This document shows, piece by piece, positions 17,079-25,281 of a stretch of DNA of 64,000 nt. The stretch lies in the NCBI GenBank assembly GCA_001899315.1, contig MOYA01000002.1, positions 21,966-85,965 on the forward strand, given 5' to 3'. A model generated the notes under the pieces. That model was not told the DNA's origin. It worked only from the letters and a program-made list of their open reading frames with translations, and did not search any database. How positions within the stretch are numbered: the first letter of the stretch is position 1; each line of letters begins with the position of its first letter. The position numbers were made by a program, and so were the translations under genes. The DNA comes from Candidatus Obscuribacter phosphatis (GTDB lineage: Bacteria > Cyanobacteriota > Vampirovibrionia > Obscuribacterales > Obscuribacteraceae).

Positions 17079-17899
17079 CTACATTTTTTATCGCTTTTGC
17101 AATTTTCTACGTATTTCATGCACAGGGCATCACGCTCGGCTATCACCGCCTGCTTTCGCACAAAAGTCTAAAAGTTCCAAAATGGTTGGAATATTTTGTG
17201 GTATCTGGAGGCTACCTATGTTTAGAAGGCTCGCCGATATTCTGGGTGACGACGCACCGACTGCATCACCGCTATTCAGACCATGACGGCGACCCGCATG
17301 CTCCTAAAGATGGGCTTTTTCATGCCTTTGTCTCGTGGATGTGGAAACCTCAAGTCTATATAAGTGCCAAAGAAAGTCGAGAGCTGGCGCCCGATTTGTA
17401 TCGCGACCCAGTTTATCGCGCCTTGCACGCCGGGCACACGCACTGGGACGGCATTCTCTGCTTGTTCTTTGCCGTCGCCTTCCGTGTCGCTCTTTATTTT
17501 CTCTTTGGACCAGTTGTGCTGGCAGCCAATCTTTTAGCCACTTTCATGTCTTTTCTTGGTCCGCTCTTGGTCAATTCAGTGGGGCATCTGCGTCAATTCG
17601 GCTATCAGACCTATGATTGCAACGACGATAGCCGCAATGTTTTTTTAGTGGCTATGCTTTCCATGGGAGAAGGCTGGCATAACAATCACCATGCTTTTCC
17701 AACTTCGGCTAGGCATGGCTTGACTTGGCGCGAGCCAGATCCTACCTGGCTAACCATTTCAATATTGAAATTGCTTGGTTTGGCAAAAGAGATTCGCTTG
17801 CCGAAAAACCAGTCGCATTTTGCCACCGCCCGCACCCGGGCCGAGCAAACCGCCGATATGGCAAAAGCTGAAAGCGAAATGGCTGCTGCCGGGAAGTAG
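17075..17899 (+). CDS. acyl-CoA / fatty acid delta-9-type desaturase
   Basis: A 274-residue membrane di-iron desaturase. All three histidine boxes are present: HRLLSH (24-29), HRLHH (61-65) and HNNHH (202-206). It introduces a double bond into saturated acyl chains, using O2 and an electron donor. Hydrophobic segments flank the boxes. Only 23 residues precede the first box, so the first membrane helix seen in longer relatives appears to be missing. The frame upstream is hydrophobic (16943-17062) but has an in-frame TAA at 17063 and no start codon. The gene follows the HxlR regulator by 228 bases. Confidence 0.88.
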   Translation: MTTFFIAFAIFYVFHAQGITLGYHRLLSHKSLKVPKWLEYFVVSGGYLCLEGSPIFWVTTHRLHHRYSDHDGDPHAPKDGLFHAFVSWMWKPQVYISAKESRELAPDLYRDPVYRALHAGHTHWDGILCLFFAVAFRVALYFLFGPVVLAANLLATFMSFLGPLLVNSVGHLRQFGYQTYDCNDDSRNVFLVAMLSMGEGWHNNHHAFPTSARHGLTWREPDPTWLTISILKLLGLAKEIRLPKNQSHFATARTRAEQTADMAKAESEMAAAGK

Positions 17900-17901
17900 A
17901 G

Positions 17902-19290
17902 CTAAAGCTCTTCGGCACCCAGTTCTTTCATTTCTTGCCGAAGAGCCTTCAGCTCTTCCAACTGGCTGGCTGTTCTGTTTGTGAACCAGTCTGAAATTGA
18001 GTCAATTACTTCGGCTTTGAAGAACTTAGTCTCTAAAAGTAAGTGTGACATACTGGAAAACCAGCGCAGGGTCTGATCGTCAGACTTGATTGAATTGGCT
18101 AATTCAGTCACATCTCTTGAGATTACGCACTTATCTTTGCGTCCTTGCAAAATCAAGATTGGCAGGTCGTCGCGCATTTTAGCTGCAAACTTGCGGTTCT
18201 TGCCGACATATTCTTGGGTTTCCAAAAGCTCGGCAATGGTGAGCGAATGGCGCATGAGTGGGTCATTGAGCATGTCGTCAACCACTCTTTTATCGCTTGA
18301 TACCAATTGCTTCATAAAAAAGTTTAGATTGACATTGAATTTGGGGTTGATGATGATGCCTTGCAAACCGGCAGCCAGACTGCCGGGTGAGAGAAACATC
18401 CGCGGATTGACTTTCACCGCCGGTGCCGAAATGACAATACCGTCAACAAGCTCGGGATGCTCGGCGGCTAAGTGCAGGCAGGGGGTAGCGCCAAGGCTTT
18501 CGCCTATGATTACAAGCGGAATGCCGGGATATTTTGCCCGCATCGCTTGGGCGAGCTTGACCAAGTCTTGGAAGCTCTTTTCGTAGTTGACCTTTTTCTT
18601 TTTGTCTTCGCCTGAGTTGAAACGATTGTCGGGATCGTAATAGCACTTGCCAAAGCCGCGCATATCGTAAGAAACGGCGTAATGGTTGTAGGCGGCAAAG
18701 ACTTTGCCTGTGATGTTGTATCTGCCGCCGTGCAAAGTCAAGCCGTGCACAAACAAAATCAGCCTCTGGGGTGTGCGATCAAAGCCTTTTGGCAGAAATT
18801 CATAAGTGGGAATGCCAATTTTTTCTGTTAGTTCACCATCAATTACAACCGTGTAGCGCTCTTTTGGATCTTTTGAGTATTTGCTCCAATCGAGGGGGGT
18901 GGGCGGTGCCGGTCTGGCGAGTGGCTCGGCTTGGCGTGTTTGGTTAGTTGACGCTTGAGTGGCTTGGTTGCTTGGTTCTTCGGTTGCTTCGTTGGTTGGC
19001 GCTGCAGTGGCTTGGCGTGTTTGGTTAGTTGGCGCTTGAGTGGCTTGGTTGCTTGGCGCTGCAGTGGCTTGGCTAGTTGGCGCTTGAGTGGCTTGGTTGC
19101 TTGGTGCTTCGGTGGCTTCGTTAGTTTGTGCTTGGCTCTCGGGCGCTTCAGTGGCTTGGTTTGTCTGTGCTGAGGCTGGTTCTTGATCTTGCTCTGGGGT
19201 GGCGGCTAGAGCTTGGCAGAAGCTTGCACTAGATAAGCCGAAGATAGCCAAGGCTAGCGCCTCGCTTCTTAGTCTTTGAGAAATTTTCAT
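17902..19290 (-). CDS. secreted alpha/beta hydrolase (monoglyceride lipase-like) with low-complexity linker
   Basis: 462 residues: a signal peptide (1-29); a Thr/Ala/Pro/Gln-rich repetitive linker (about 35-125, units such as SNQATQAPT); then a serine-hydrolase domain. The fold is seen in LILFVHGLTLHGGRY, the nucleophile elbow GESLGA, the acid in LQGRKDKCV and the His in SMSHLLLE. Relatives cleave monoacylglycerols or lysophospholipids. It acts outside the cytoplasm. The linker is encoded by degenerate DNA repeats (about 18920-19160) and probably acts as a flexible stalk. It ends 3 bases from the convergent desaturase stop. Confidence 0.82.
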   Translation of the reverse strand: MKISQRLRSEALALAIFGLSSASFCQALAATPEQDQEPASAQTNQATEAPESQAQTNEATEAPSNQATQAPTSQATAAPSNQATQAPTNQTRQATAAPTNEATEEPSNQATQASTNQTRQAEPLARPAPPTPLDWSKYSKDPKERYTVVIDGELTEKIGIPTYEFLPKGFDRTPQRLILFVHGLTLHGGRYNITGKVFAAYNHYAVSYDMRGFGKCYYDPDNRFNSGEDKKKKVNYEKSFQDLVKLAQAMRAKYPGIPLVIIGESLGATPCLHLAAEHPELVDGIVISAPAVKVNPRMFLSPGSLAAGLQGIIINPKFNVNLNFFMKQLVSSDKRVVDDMLNDPLMRHSLTIAELLETQEYVGKNRKFAAKMRDDLPILILQGRKDKCVISRDVTELANSIKSDDQTLRWFSSMSHLLLETKFFKAEVIDSISDWFTNRTASQLEELKALRQEMKELGAEEL

Positions 19291-19319
19291 CAGCGCCGAC
19301 GCCTCTTTTGCTTTTTCAA

Positions 19320-21131
19320 TTATTTTAGTGTTTGTTCTAATGTTTTGGCAGTCGACCTGTCTTTTGCAGCCAGATCGGCTTTGCCAAGTTTATCGTATGC
19401 AGCGGCGCGCAAAAGATAGTTTTTGGCAATTTTAGTATCGTCGTACTTTATTGATGACGTGTAATCACTAACTGCTTGCTGATATCTGCCGAGTTTCATA
19501 AGCAGGTCGGCGCGGTCTCGATAGACTTCGGCCGAATCAGGTTCGATTTTCAAGAGAACGTTGCAATCTTGCACGGCTTCTTCGACTTTGTTTTGCTTGA
19601 TGCGGGCTTGTTTGCGTGTATTGAAGATTGATTGCAAGAGATCGATATTCATCACTGCATCTGTATTATCGGCAATCACTTCCAAATAGCGAGTGCAGAA
19701 GAATTCAGTCGCCGGCCAGTTGCGCAGAGCTTCAGAAGTTTCTACCTTTTGCTTGAGTAAGCATTCGCTTCTGCTTTCGACGCGCAAGGCTTTATCTATT
19801 TCTTGATCGGCTTCTTTGATTCTGCCTGCCTTCCATAGCCTGACGGCGATTGCGTCGTAGACCCTCATGTCGCCTTTATGAGTGCGGGCATAGTTGCTCA
19901 TCGATATACCGGTGGCTCGGTTTTGGTCTATTCGAATCAGCAATACCGGCGGCTTTTTGTCTAAGATCGAAATATCGCCATAGGGTGGGATGCCTTCTTT
20001 AATTAGTTGTTTGACATCGGACAGGATGTTGTCTGTGGTTTTGTTTTTATTGAGCTTATTGAGAATCTGAGCGTCTTTCAGCGCCGGTGCATAGTTGCCG
20101 ATTGATATGTTGGAGAGCAAGCGAAAGAAATAAGGTCGATAGAAGTTGGGATCTGTTTTGATCATTTCATTGGTCAGTCTGATTACTTCTTCGTAGTGAC
20201 CTTTTTCGGTCATGGCAGGCAGTGAACTGGTCATATCGAGGATGCTATTGGTGTCGCCGACGGTGCGACCGTTTACTGAAAGTTTGCCTGATTCGGCTGT
20301 CAGTCTTTTGTATTCGGCGAGATCTTTGCGGGCGGCTTCAGCGTTGCCAAGCTTCATCTGCAGAGTGCCTCTGTTCTTGAAGTTAATTGCTTCTTCCGGT
20401 TTGAATTTGATAGCTTGATCTAATTCTGCTAGAGCTGATTTAGTATCGCCTAGTTGTAAGAAATAGTAAGCGCTATTGCCGTGGTAATTGCCTATGGTGC
20501 GTCTTTCCAATGGGCTCGGCTTGGTGCTGCGCAAAGTCTTGCCAAAAGATACCTCGCAGCCTCTGCGGTAGTATTGTAGGGCTTTGACCCAGCGTTTCTG
20601 CTGTTCAAACTCTCGTGAGAGTGTGAACATCACGTTTGGATTATTGGGAAATAGCTCGGCTAGAAATTCAGGCGTGCGCAGTGATTTTGAGCGCGAACCT
20701 TGTTTGAGCGGAATGATCTTGAATTGTTCGCCCGTGGTTTTATCGTTGATTACAACTATTCTTCCTTCTCTTGTTTTGACAAGCTTGTGACCGCGGCTGG
20801 ATTTTCCCGAGATGAAATCATTGGCAAACTTTTCGGCATCTTCCGAAAAGCCGATAGTGATTATGGTTGGCTCGCCTGGGGTCTGTACATGCAAGATAGG
20901 GGCGTCGGGATCGGAATGATTGATATAGCGACTGAAGCTATCGGCGGTCTCGTCTTTCTGGAATTCTTGAGAAAGAGACGGTTGGGAGAATATTAGCCCA
21001 AGGGTTAGTGCTGAACTCAGACCTAGCGCTGAATTTAGGACTAGTCCTGAACTCAGAAATAGTGCTGAGCTCAGACCTAGCCCTAATCTTAATCTTAAGC
21101 CTAAGCCTAAGCCCAACTTGAAAAGGTTCAT
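19320..21131 (-). CDS. secreted TPR protein with repetitive signal region
   Basis: About 603 residues from the ATG at 21131 (a TTG at 21140 is possible). The N-terminus is an odd hydrophobic run of Leu-Gly, Leu-Arg and Ser-Ala-Leu units, encoded by tandem-like repeats at about 20990-21125, and acts as a signal sequence or anchor. TPR helices occupy about residues 180-300 and 470-600 (ALAELDQAIKFKPEEAINFKNRG, AVQDCNVLLKIEPDSAEVYRDRADLLMKLGRYQQAVSDY). It is probably periplasmic or surface-bound. The function is unknown beyond protein binding. It lies 29 bases upstream of the secreted hydrolase gene on the same strand, so the two may be co-transcribed. Confidence 0.8.
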   Translation of the reverse strand: MNLFKLGLGLGLRLRLGLGLSSALFLSSGLVLNSALGLSSALTLGLIFSQPSLSQEFQKDETADSFSRYINHSDPDAPILHVQTPGEPTIITIGFSEDAEKFANDFISGKSSRGHKLVKTREGRIVVINDKTTGEQFKIIPLKQGSRSKSLRTPEFLAELFPNNPNVMFTLSREFEQQKRWVKALQYYRRGCEVSFGKTLRSTKPSPLERRTIGNYHGNSAYYFLQLGDTKSALAELDQAIKFKPEEAINFKNRGTLQMKLGNAEAARKDLAEYKRLTAESGKLSVNGRTVGDTNSILDMTSSLPAMTEKGHYEEVIRLTNEMIKTDPNFYRPYFFRLLSNISIGNYAPALKDAQILNKLNKNKTTDNILSDVKQLIKEGIPPYGDISILDKKPPVLLIRIDQNRATGISMSNYARTHKGDMRVYDAIAVRLWKAGRIKEADQEIDKALRVESRSECLLKQKVETSEALRNWPATEFFCTRYLEVIADNTDAVMNIDLLQSIFNTRKQARIKQNKVEEAVQDCNVLLKIEPDSAEVYRDRADLLMKLGRYQQAVSDYTSSIKYDDTKIAKNYLLRAAAYDKLGKADLAAKDRSTAKTLEQTLK

Positions 21132-21259
21132 AGTACCCAATAGCGAGATGATATTTCGGTTTTACAGGGCTGGTTGGTTTTGAAGAGCTTCATCAAAGTT
21201 TTGCTCGCAGAAACAAATGCCTCTACAATGTTAGCATCGACCAGACTGGAAGGTAATTG

Positions 21260-22321
21260 ATGAGAAAGACTGCCCTTGCCTTATTCTTGCCGGTGCCGCT
21301 TCTATTGATGTCAATCGCGGCGTCTTTGCCCTTTGACGGCAGCCAGTCTTTCTTTTGTGTGCAGCCCTGCTTTGCTCAAGCGTCTGGGCAGCGCAGATCG
21401 ACCCCGCAGCAGTCTTATATCTCAGGCTTAGCCTTTTATAGAGCGGGTCATTACAGAGAAGCGGCACAGCTCTTTTGGAAGAATATCACCGACGAGGGCG
21501 GTGGACCTTCGGCTTGGCTTTATATGGCGCATTCCTACTATGCTTGCGGTGAGCGCGACAAGGCTATACAAACCTATCGCACAGTCAGGGATGTGCTCAA
21601 ATCGCCCCAGGAAGCCGCCGTTGCCAGTCAGTATTTGGCCAGGCTCGACCCTCGCAACGAATGGAAACCTAAGGAAGGCACGGTGGCAGCGGCGCCCAAG
21701 GGCTCCACAAATATTAAGAAGAGAATCGAGATAGTGCGTCCGCGTATCGGGCATCCTGAGGTTTCCGCCGATACCATCGATGCTATCGACGAAGCCATCA
21801 ATAAGATTCCTCCGCGCATTATGAAAATTCTCAATGATGCCAGAGTTTCAATCTGCATCACCCCTACTATGATCGATAAATTTCCCGAAGGTGCCTATCA
21901 GGAAGTGGCTGGTTATGAGGGCGGAACGGATAAAAGTTGCCCTGGCATGTATTCCAATGGGATTATCTATATCGCCCAACATACAGTCGATGAGCGAACT
22001 GATGATGTAAAGACGGCTTTCTCAAGGGACAGCATCGAAGAGACCTTTTTGCACGAGACCGGTCATGCTGTTGATTTTGCACTCGGGGCTGTTTCGCACA
22101 CAGACGAGTATAAGCATGCTTATCTGCTTGATATTGCTCATGTGCCCGATGATGTGGCGCATCGTATTCGGTACTATTTGCAGAAATCGACAAGGGGGCA
22201 AGTCGAGTCTTGTGCCGAGGTGTTGGCTAATTTGATGGGCATGCACAATCGACAAAGCGAAGACATAAATTCTGTATTCAAGAATACAATAGCAGTACTT
22301 AAGAAAAGAATCGGCTTGTAG
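21260..22321 (+). CDS. secreted zinc metallopeptidase with TPR (HETGH motif)
   Basis: 353 residues from the ATG at 21260, with AAGG 6 bases upstream. A signal peptide (about 1-40) is followed by one or two TPR-like units (YISGLAFYRAGHYREAAQLFWKNI). The C-terminal half contains the gluzincin motif HETGH (His265, Glu266, His269), and Glu320 in SCAEVLANL is well placed as third zinc ligand. This spacing resembles anthrax-lethal-factor-like (ATLF) metallopeptidases. It is probably a secreted or periplasmic protease of unknown target. It is divergent from the TPR gene at 19320-21131. Confidence 0.75.
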   Translation: MRKTALALFLPVPLLLMSIAASLPFDGSQSFFCVQPCFAQASGQRRSTPQQSYISGLAFYRAGHYREAAQLFWKNITDEGGGPSAWLYMAHSYYACGERDKAIQTYRTVRDVLKSPQEAAVASQYLARLDPRNEWKPKEGTVAAAPKGSTNIKKRIEIVRPRIGHPEVSADTIDAIDEAINKIPPRIMKILNDARVSICITPTMIDKFPEGAYQEVAGYEGGTDKSCPGMYSNGIIYIAQHTVDERTDDVKTAFSRDSIEETFLHETGHAVDFALGAVSHTDEYKHAYLLDIAHVPDDVAHRIRYYLQKSTRGQVESCAEVLANLMGMHNRQSEDINSVFKNTIAVLKKRIGL

Positions 22322-22404
22322 TTCCAGCTTTTCAATTGCTGTTTGTTCGGTTAGTATTTGTTCCGTTAGTATTTGTATTTCAGTGTTTAAATGCGGGGTT
22401 TTAG

Positions 22405-22845
22405 ATGAAGGCGAGAGCTCTTTCACTGATTTCAATACTCTTTTGCACTGGCTTTAGCACTGTGGCACTTTCGGCATGTGTCAATCTCGGCAAGCCCAAG
22501 ATGCAGACCCCGCAAGAGCGTGCCACCATGCAAGTGCTTGAGTTGCATCTCAAACTCGAGGGCAACACATACGGCTCTGATGATGAGAGGCGCAGCTACA
22601 AAGCTGTCGAGGAAGCCCTCGACCGCGCCTTGCGCGATGCCGGGGCGGGTGAGTTTGGGCGGCATGAATTTGGCGGCGGTTATTGCCGCATTTTTCTATA
22701 TGGTCCAAGTGTAGATAAGATGTCAAACATAGTCGAGCCAATTTTGAGACAACAGACGCTGCGTCCAAAGTGCTATATGATCAAGCGCTATTCTCAGAGT
22801 TTCGGACCGGATGCCAAAATCGTGAGAATCGAATTGACAAAATAA
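22405..22845 (+). CDS. putative lipoprotein of unknown function
   Basis: 146 residues. The N-terminus is a lipoprotein signal with lipobox LSAC (Cys25), so it is probably lipid-anchored. The mature part looks like a small alpha/beta domain (MQVLELHLKLEGN, YCRIFLYGPSVDKMSNIVEPIL, KIVRIEL) and resembles no family I can name. The upstream spacer contains a short tandem duplication of TTAGTATTTGTTC-like sequence. It is followed 22 bases later by an SRPBCC gene, probably in the same transcript. Confidence 0.7.
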   Translation: MKARALSLISILFCTGFSTVALSACVNLGKPKMQTPQERATMQVLELHLKLEGNTYGSDDERRSYKAVEEALDRALRDAGAGEFGRHEFGGGYCRIFLYGPSVDKMSNIVEPILRQQTLRPKCYMIKRYSQSFGPDAKIVRIELTK

Positions 22846-22867
22846 AAGAAGCGCAAGGCTTGGTGGT

Positions 22868-23344
22868 TTGAACAGGTTAAAGCGGAACTATTTCTACAAA
22901 GGGCACGATCATTCTGAGGCTGCCTGGCACTTTTCTTTTCAGTATCAAACAGACTTGCCGGTCGAAACCATTTGGCCTGTTCTGGGGCGCATCCAAGACT
23001 GGCCGAAAGTAGATAATCGGGTCGCTTACGTGCGCATCAACGAGGCTCCGGCAGCCGGCGTGGCCTATAGGCTCAAACCTTTCAAGACGCCCGAACTCAA
23101 GATGCAGATAGTCAAGTTTGAACCACCTTTTCTCTATAGCGACTTGTGTCGTCTGCCGGGTGCCCAAGTCTATTTTAGTCATCAGCTCAGCAAGACAGGC
23201 AAGGAGACCTTGATTAGGGCTTCAATCGAAATCGATGGTCCCCTGACCAAGTTTTGGGTGGCTGTCTTTGGGGACAAGTTTGCAGCTGGTTTGCATGAAC
23301 AGACCGAGCGCCTCTTGATTGTGGCTAGAGGCGGCATCGAATGA
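22868..23344 (+). CDS. SRPBCC (START/polyketide cyclase-like) domain protein
   Basis: 158 residues from a TTG at 22868; no ATG start is available near the N-terminus. The helix-grip pattern is visible: FSFQYQTDLPVETIWPVLGRIQDWPKVDNRVAYV, then strands ending in YFSHQLSKTGKETLIRASIEIDGPL, and a long C-terminal helix. Such domains bind hydrophobic ligands; the function cannot be assigned. No signal peptide, so probably cytoplasmic. A 38-bp composite repeat array begins just after its stop codon. Confidence 0.75.
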   Translation: MNRLKRNYFYKGHDHSEAAWHFSFQYQTDLPVETIWPVLGRIQDWPKVDNRVAYVRINEAPAAGVAYRLKPFKTPELKMQIVKFEPPFLYSDLCRLPGAQVYFSHQLSKTGKETLIRASIEIDGPLTKFWVAVFGDKFAAGLHEQTERLLIVARGGIE

Positions 23345-23349
23345 GCTTG

Positions 23350-23519
23350 TGAGAGCGAGGGCTGCGACGCGCGAACGAGGGCTGTGGTGAGAGCGAGGGC
23401 TGTGACGCGCGAACGAGGGCTGTGGTGTGATTGAGGGCTGTGACGCGCGAGCGAGGGCTGTGGTGAGAGCGAGGGCTGTGACGCGCGAACGAGGGCTGTG
23501 GTGTGATTGAGGGCTGTGG
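23350..23519. repeat. 38-bp composite tandem repeat (20+18), nine GAGGGCTG units
   Basis: GAGGGCTGTG recurs nine times at alternating 20- and 18-base steps, with the two unit types CGAGGGCTGTGACGCGCGAA and CGAGGGCTGTGGTGAGAG. It begins a few bases after the SRPBCC stop and ends before the next gene. Long minus-strand readings across it are repeat artefacts. Confidence 0.9.
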
Positions 23520-23562
23520 TAAGAGTAAGCGAGTTAGCGAGTGAGTGCCGAGGAGAGAAGAA

Positions 23563-24303
23563 TTGTCTGGACGCGAAGAAGTTTCTTTTGGTGGTGTTTC
23601 GCAGAGTGGAGAGCCCGATAGAAACTGGTACATGCTGGCGTTCATCTCTATGTCTGAAGACGGCGCCCCGTCTGTAGAGTTCGATGACTTTTATGATGCC
23701 TATATCAGCGATATCTTGCGTTGTGCTGACTCGCTGGCTAATGTTGTTCGGTTCTCTTTGCCTACGCCTCTGACAGCGCTTCCGCAAGTCTCAGGGCAAG
23801 TCAACTTTCTAACAATCTATCAACTCAAGAAGAACTCTGAGCCGCAAGGGCTTGAATCAGCCATTTTGAGCCCAGAGCATGCAAGCGCTTTTGCTGAGTT
23901 TAGGCGCTGGAAGAGTGAAGCCTTTGCATACTTCGATCGCGCCTACTACTTATGCGAAACAGGTGCTGACGCTGTGGTTGAAACTCTCACCAAGTGTGAG
24001 TTGTATTTGCAGCAGTGCAGTCAATTTGGCTTGGATTGCGGACCTACATTTAAACCTGAGGTCATGGCGGGCTCTGTTGAAAGTGCTGGAATTTGCGTTG
24101 ATGCTGAGGCTTGTGCTGACAAGAATAGTGGAAAGGAAGTCGCCAAGCCTAAAACTGGTGAATCAATAGTCATTCAGTTTGAGCGGATTTTCGACGCATC
24201 GCCTTCTGGTTTGTCGAAGTCTCAGGATTCATTTAGGTGCCAGCTTGGAGGTGCTGAGAGGTCCGGCGATAGGCTGACACTAAGGTCTTGGCTGAAGAGA
24301 TAG
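23563..24303 (+). CDS. protein of unknown function
   Basis: 246 residues from the TTG at 23563, preferred because AGGAG lies about 8 bases upstream; a GTG at 23545 is the longer option. The first 100 residues look like an alpha/beta domain (NWYMLAFISMSEDGAPSVEFDDFYDAYISDILRCADSLANV, VNFLTIYQLKKN). The middle is helical, with several Cys (residues about 130-185). The C-terminus has a basic end. No signal peptide or known motif is seen. It lies after the repeat array and before a candidate RNA gene. Confidence 0.6.
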   Translation: MSGREEVSFGGVSQSGEPDRNWYMLAFISMSEDGAPSVEFDDFYDAYISDILRCADSLANVVRFSLPTPLTALPQVSGQVNFLTIYQLKKNSEPQGLESAILSPEHASAFAEFRRWKSEAFAYFDRAYYLCETGADAVVETLTKCELYLQQCSQFGLDCGPTFKPEVMAGSVESAGICVDAEACADKNSGKEVAKPKTGESIVIQFERIFDASPSGLSKSQDSFRCQLGGAERSGDRLTLRSWLKR

Positions 24304-24483
24304 ATTTGGGTTATGCCAATCACCAAGAAGCGATGCTACCCTTTAATTTAACCTGTAGAAAACTTGTTTCTGGAATGCTGTTATGTGGGCCGGGCTTCTG
24401 ACAATTCTGCGCTGCCTCTAGACTGGCTTTCTATATGGTTCTGGGTGTATTTGAAATATCCAGAAAAATGTTTTTAGGGGGTC

Positions 24484-24510
24484 TTGTAAGCGGTATCGGA
24501 TGCGGTATTC
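24484..24510 (+). promoter_or_regulatory. candidate promoter for small RNA
   Basis: TTGTAA at 24484-24489 and TATTCT at 24506-24511 are separated by 16 bases. An alternative -10, TATATA, starts at 24511. It fits a start near 24517-24520 for the structured RNA that follows. Confidence 0.4.
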
Positions 24511-24724
24511 TATATACATGAGCGGTGAGCGCTGGTCCAAGAGATTCAGTGCTTTGAGCCGAGGGACCTTGTGGAAACGCCAAGTCTGCGCAGACTGGAA
24601 ACTGTAGCAAGTGAGTCCGCTATTCGCCGAATCTGACTGAGGCAGTAGAAATATCGAGTCTTCGCAAGAGACTGTCAGCCGATAGCATTTAAGCCGCCGC
24701 AGTTCATTCTGGGTGGCTTTTTTG
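24511..24724 (+). ncRNA. candidate structured small RNA
   Basis: About 200 bases without an ORF but dense in hairpins, ending in an intrinsic terminator. Stems seen: GGTCC (24534-24538) with GGACC (24564-24568); the perfect palindrome AGTCTGCGCAGACT (24583-24596); and a two-part stem in which TATCG (24652-24656) pairs CGATA (24680-24684), enclosing AGTCT/AGACT. The terminator is AAGCCGCC...GGGTGGCTT followed by seven T. I compared it by memory with RNase P, tmRNA, SRP RNA and common riboswitch signatures and found no match; a 6S-like RNA is possible but not shown. It is convergent with the Fur-family gene. Confidence 0.5.
24691..24724 (+). terminator. intrinsic terminator of the candidate small RNA
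   Basis: AAGCCGCC (24691-24698) pairs with GGGTGGCTT (24711-24719) through eight pairs including one G-U, followed by a T-run to 24724. Confidence 0.75.
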
Positions 24725-24746
24725 TTTCATAACACGAGAAAGAAAA

Positions 24747-25208
24747 TCAGTGGGTTGAACTGTTTTGTGTGTCTATGGTGACAGGGATTGATTTTCCCTG
24801 TTGGAGTGATTTTTCTTGCAGAGCAGCAGTGTCTTTGGATCTGCTGCACTGTCTGCAAATACCAGAAAGAAGAATTTCGTGTTCTTCAAGCAAAAAGCCG
24901 TCCGGCAGGAGTTTGTTTAGGTTGAGGGCGCATTCAAAGATATCAAACACTTTCTGACAACTTCTGCATGAAAAGTGATGATGGTGGTGGATGCCCGGTT
25001 TCTCATACAAAATGGCTCCCCCTGGCATATCAACTTGTTTCAATCTGCCTTCGAGAAGAAGGGTCTTGACGTTTCGATAGACAGTGGCAATGCCTAGTGA
25101 TGGGCAATATATAGACGCTAAGTCAAGAATCTCCTGCACGGCAAGAGGACGATTCTCATAATCGAGTGCCTTGAGGATGGCACGACGTTGTACAGTGTTT
25201 CTTTCCAT
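24747..25208 (-). CDS. Fur-family metalloregulator, probably Zur
   Basis: 153 residues from the ATG at 25208 (MERNTVQRRAIL); the frame extends upstream through a terminator, so the longer version is rejected. It has the Fur winged helix (PLAVQEILDLASIYCPSLGIATVYRNVKTLLLEGRLKQV), the HHHHHFSCRSCQKVFD metal region and a second CxxC (GICRQC), giving the four-Cys structural zinc site. TATAAT at 25214-25219 lies only five bases before the ATG, so the mRNA may have little or no leader if this is the -10. Nearby COG0523 and S18 genes and the Fur-type boxes argue for Zur over Fur or PerR (inference). Confidence 0.88.
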   Translation of the reverse strand: MERNTVQRRAILKALDYENRPLAVQEILDLASIYCPSLGIATVYRNVKTLLLEGRLKQVDMPGGAILYEKPGIHHHHHFSCRSCQKVFDIFECALNLNKLLPDGFLLEEHEILLSGICRQCSRSKDTAALQEKSLQQGKSIPVTIDTQNSSTH

Positions 25209-25230
25209 GTCACGATTATAAGCTAAAAAA

Positions 25231-25257
25231 AGACCGCCCGGTTGGGCGGTTTTTTTT
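25231..25257 (-). terminator. bidirectional intrinsic terminator
   Basis: ACCGCCC (25233-25239) and GGGCGGT (25244-25250) form a seven-pair stem with a four-base loop. A-runs and T-runs on the two sides let it work in both directions. It ends transcription of the secreted protein gene at 25282 ahead of the Fur-family gene. Confidence 0.88.
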
Positions 25258-25271
25258 AACCGATATCGGTT
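25258..25271. repeat. CCGATATCGG palindrome, copy 1
   Basis: AACCGATATCGGTT is a perfect 14-base palindrome set between a T-run and another T-run, abutting the terminator at 25231-25257 and 11 bases beyond the stop of the gene at 25282. Confidence 0.9.
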
Positions 25272-25281
25272 TATTTTTTTT

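Noticed and set aside
23350-23519. CRISPR array
   Set aside because: Units are 18-20 bases without unique spacers, so it is a plain tandem repeat; the same applies to the arrays at 37475, 38734 and 43494.
23182-23787. Minus-strand ORFs of 201 and 106 residues
   Set aside because: They read through the 38-bp composite repeat (Thr-Ala-Leu-Val-Arg-Ala-Ser-Gln-Pro units) and overlap two real plus-strand genes.
24511-24724. RNase P RNA, tmRNA or SRP RNA
   Set aside because: None of the universally conserved core sequences of these RNAs could be found by eye.
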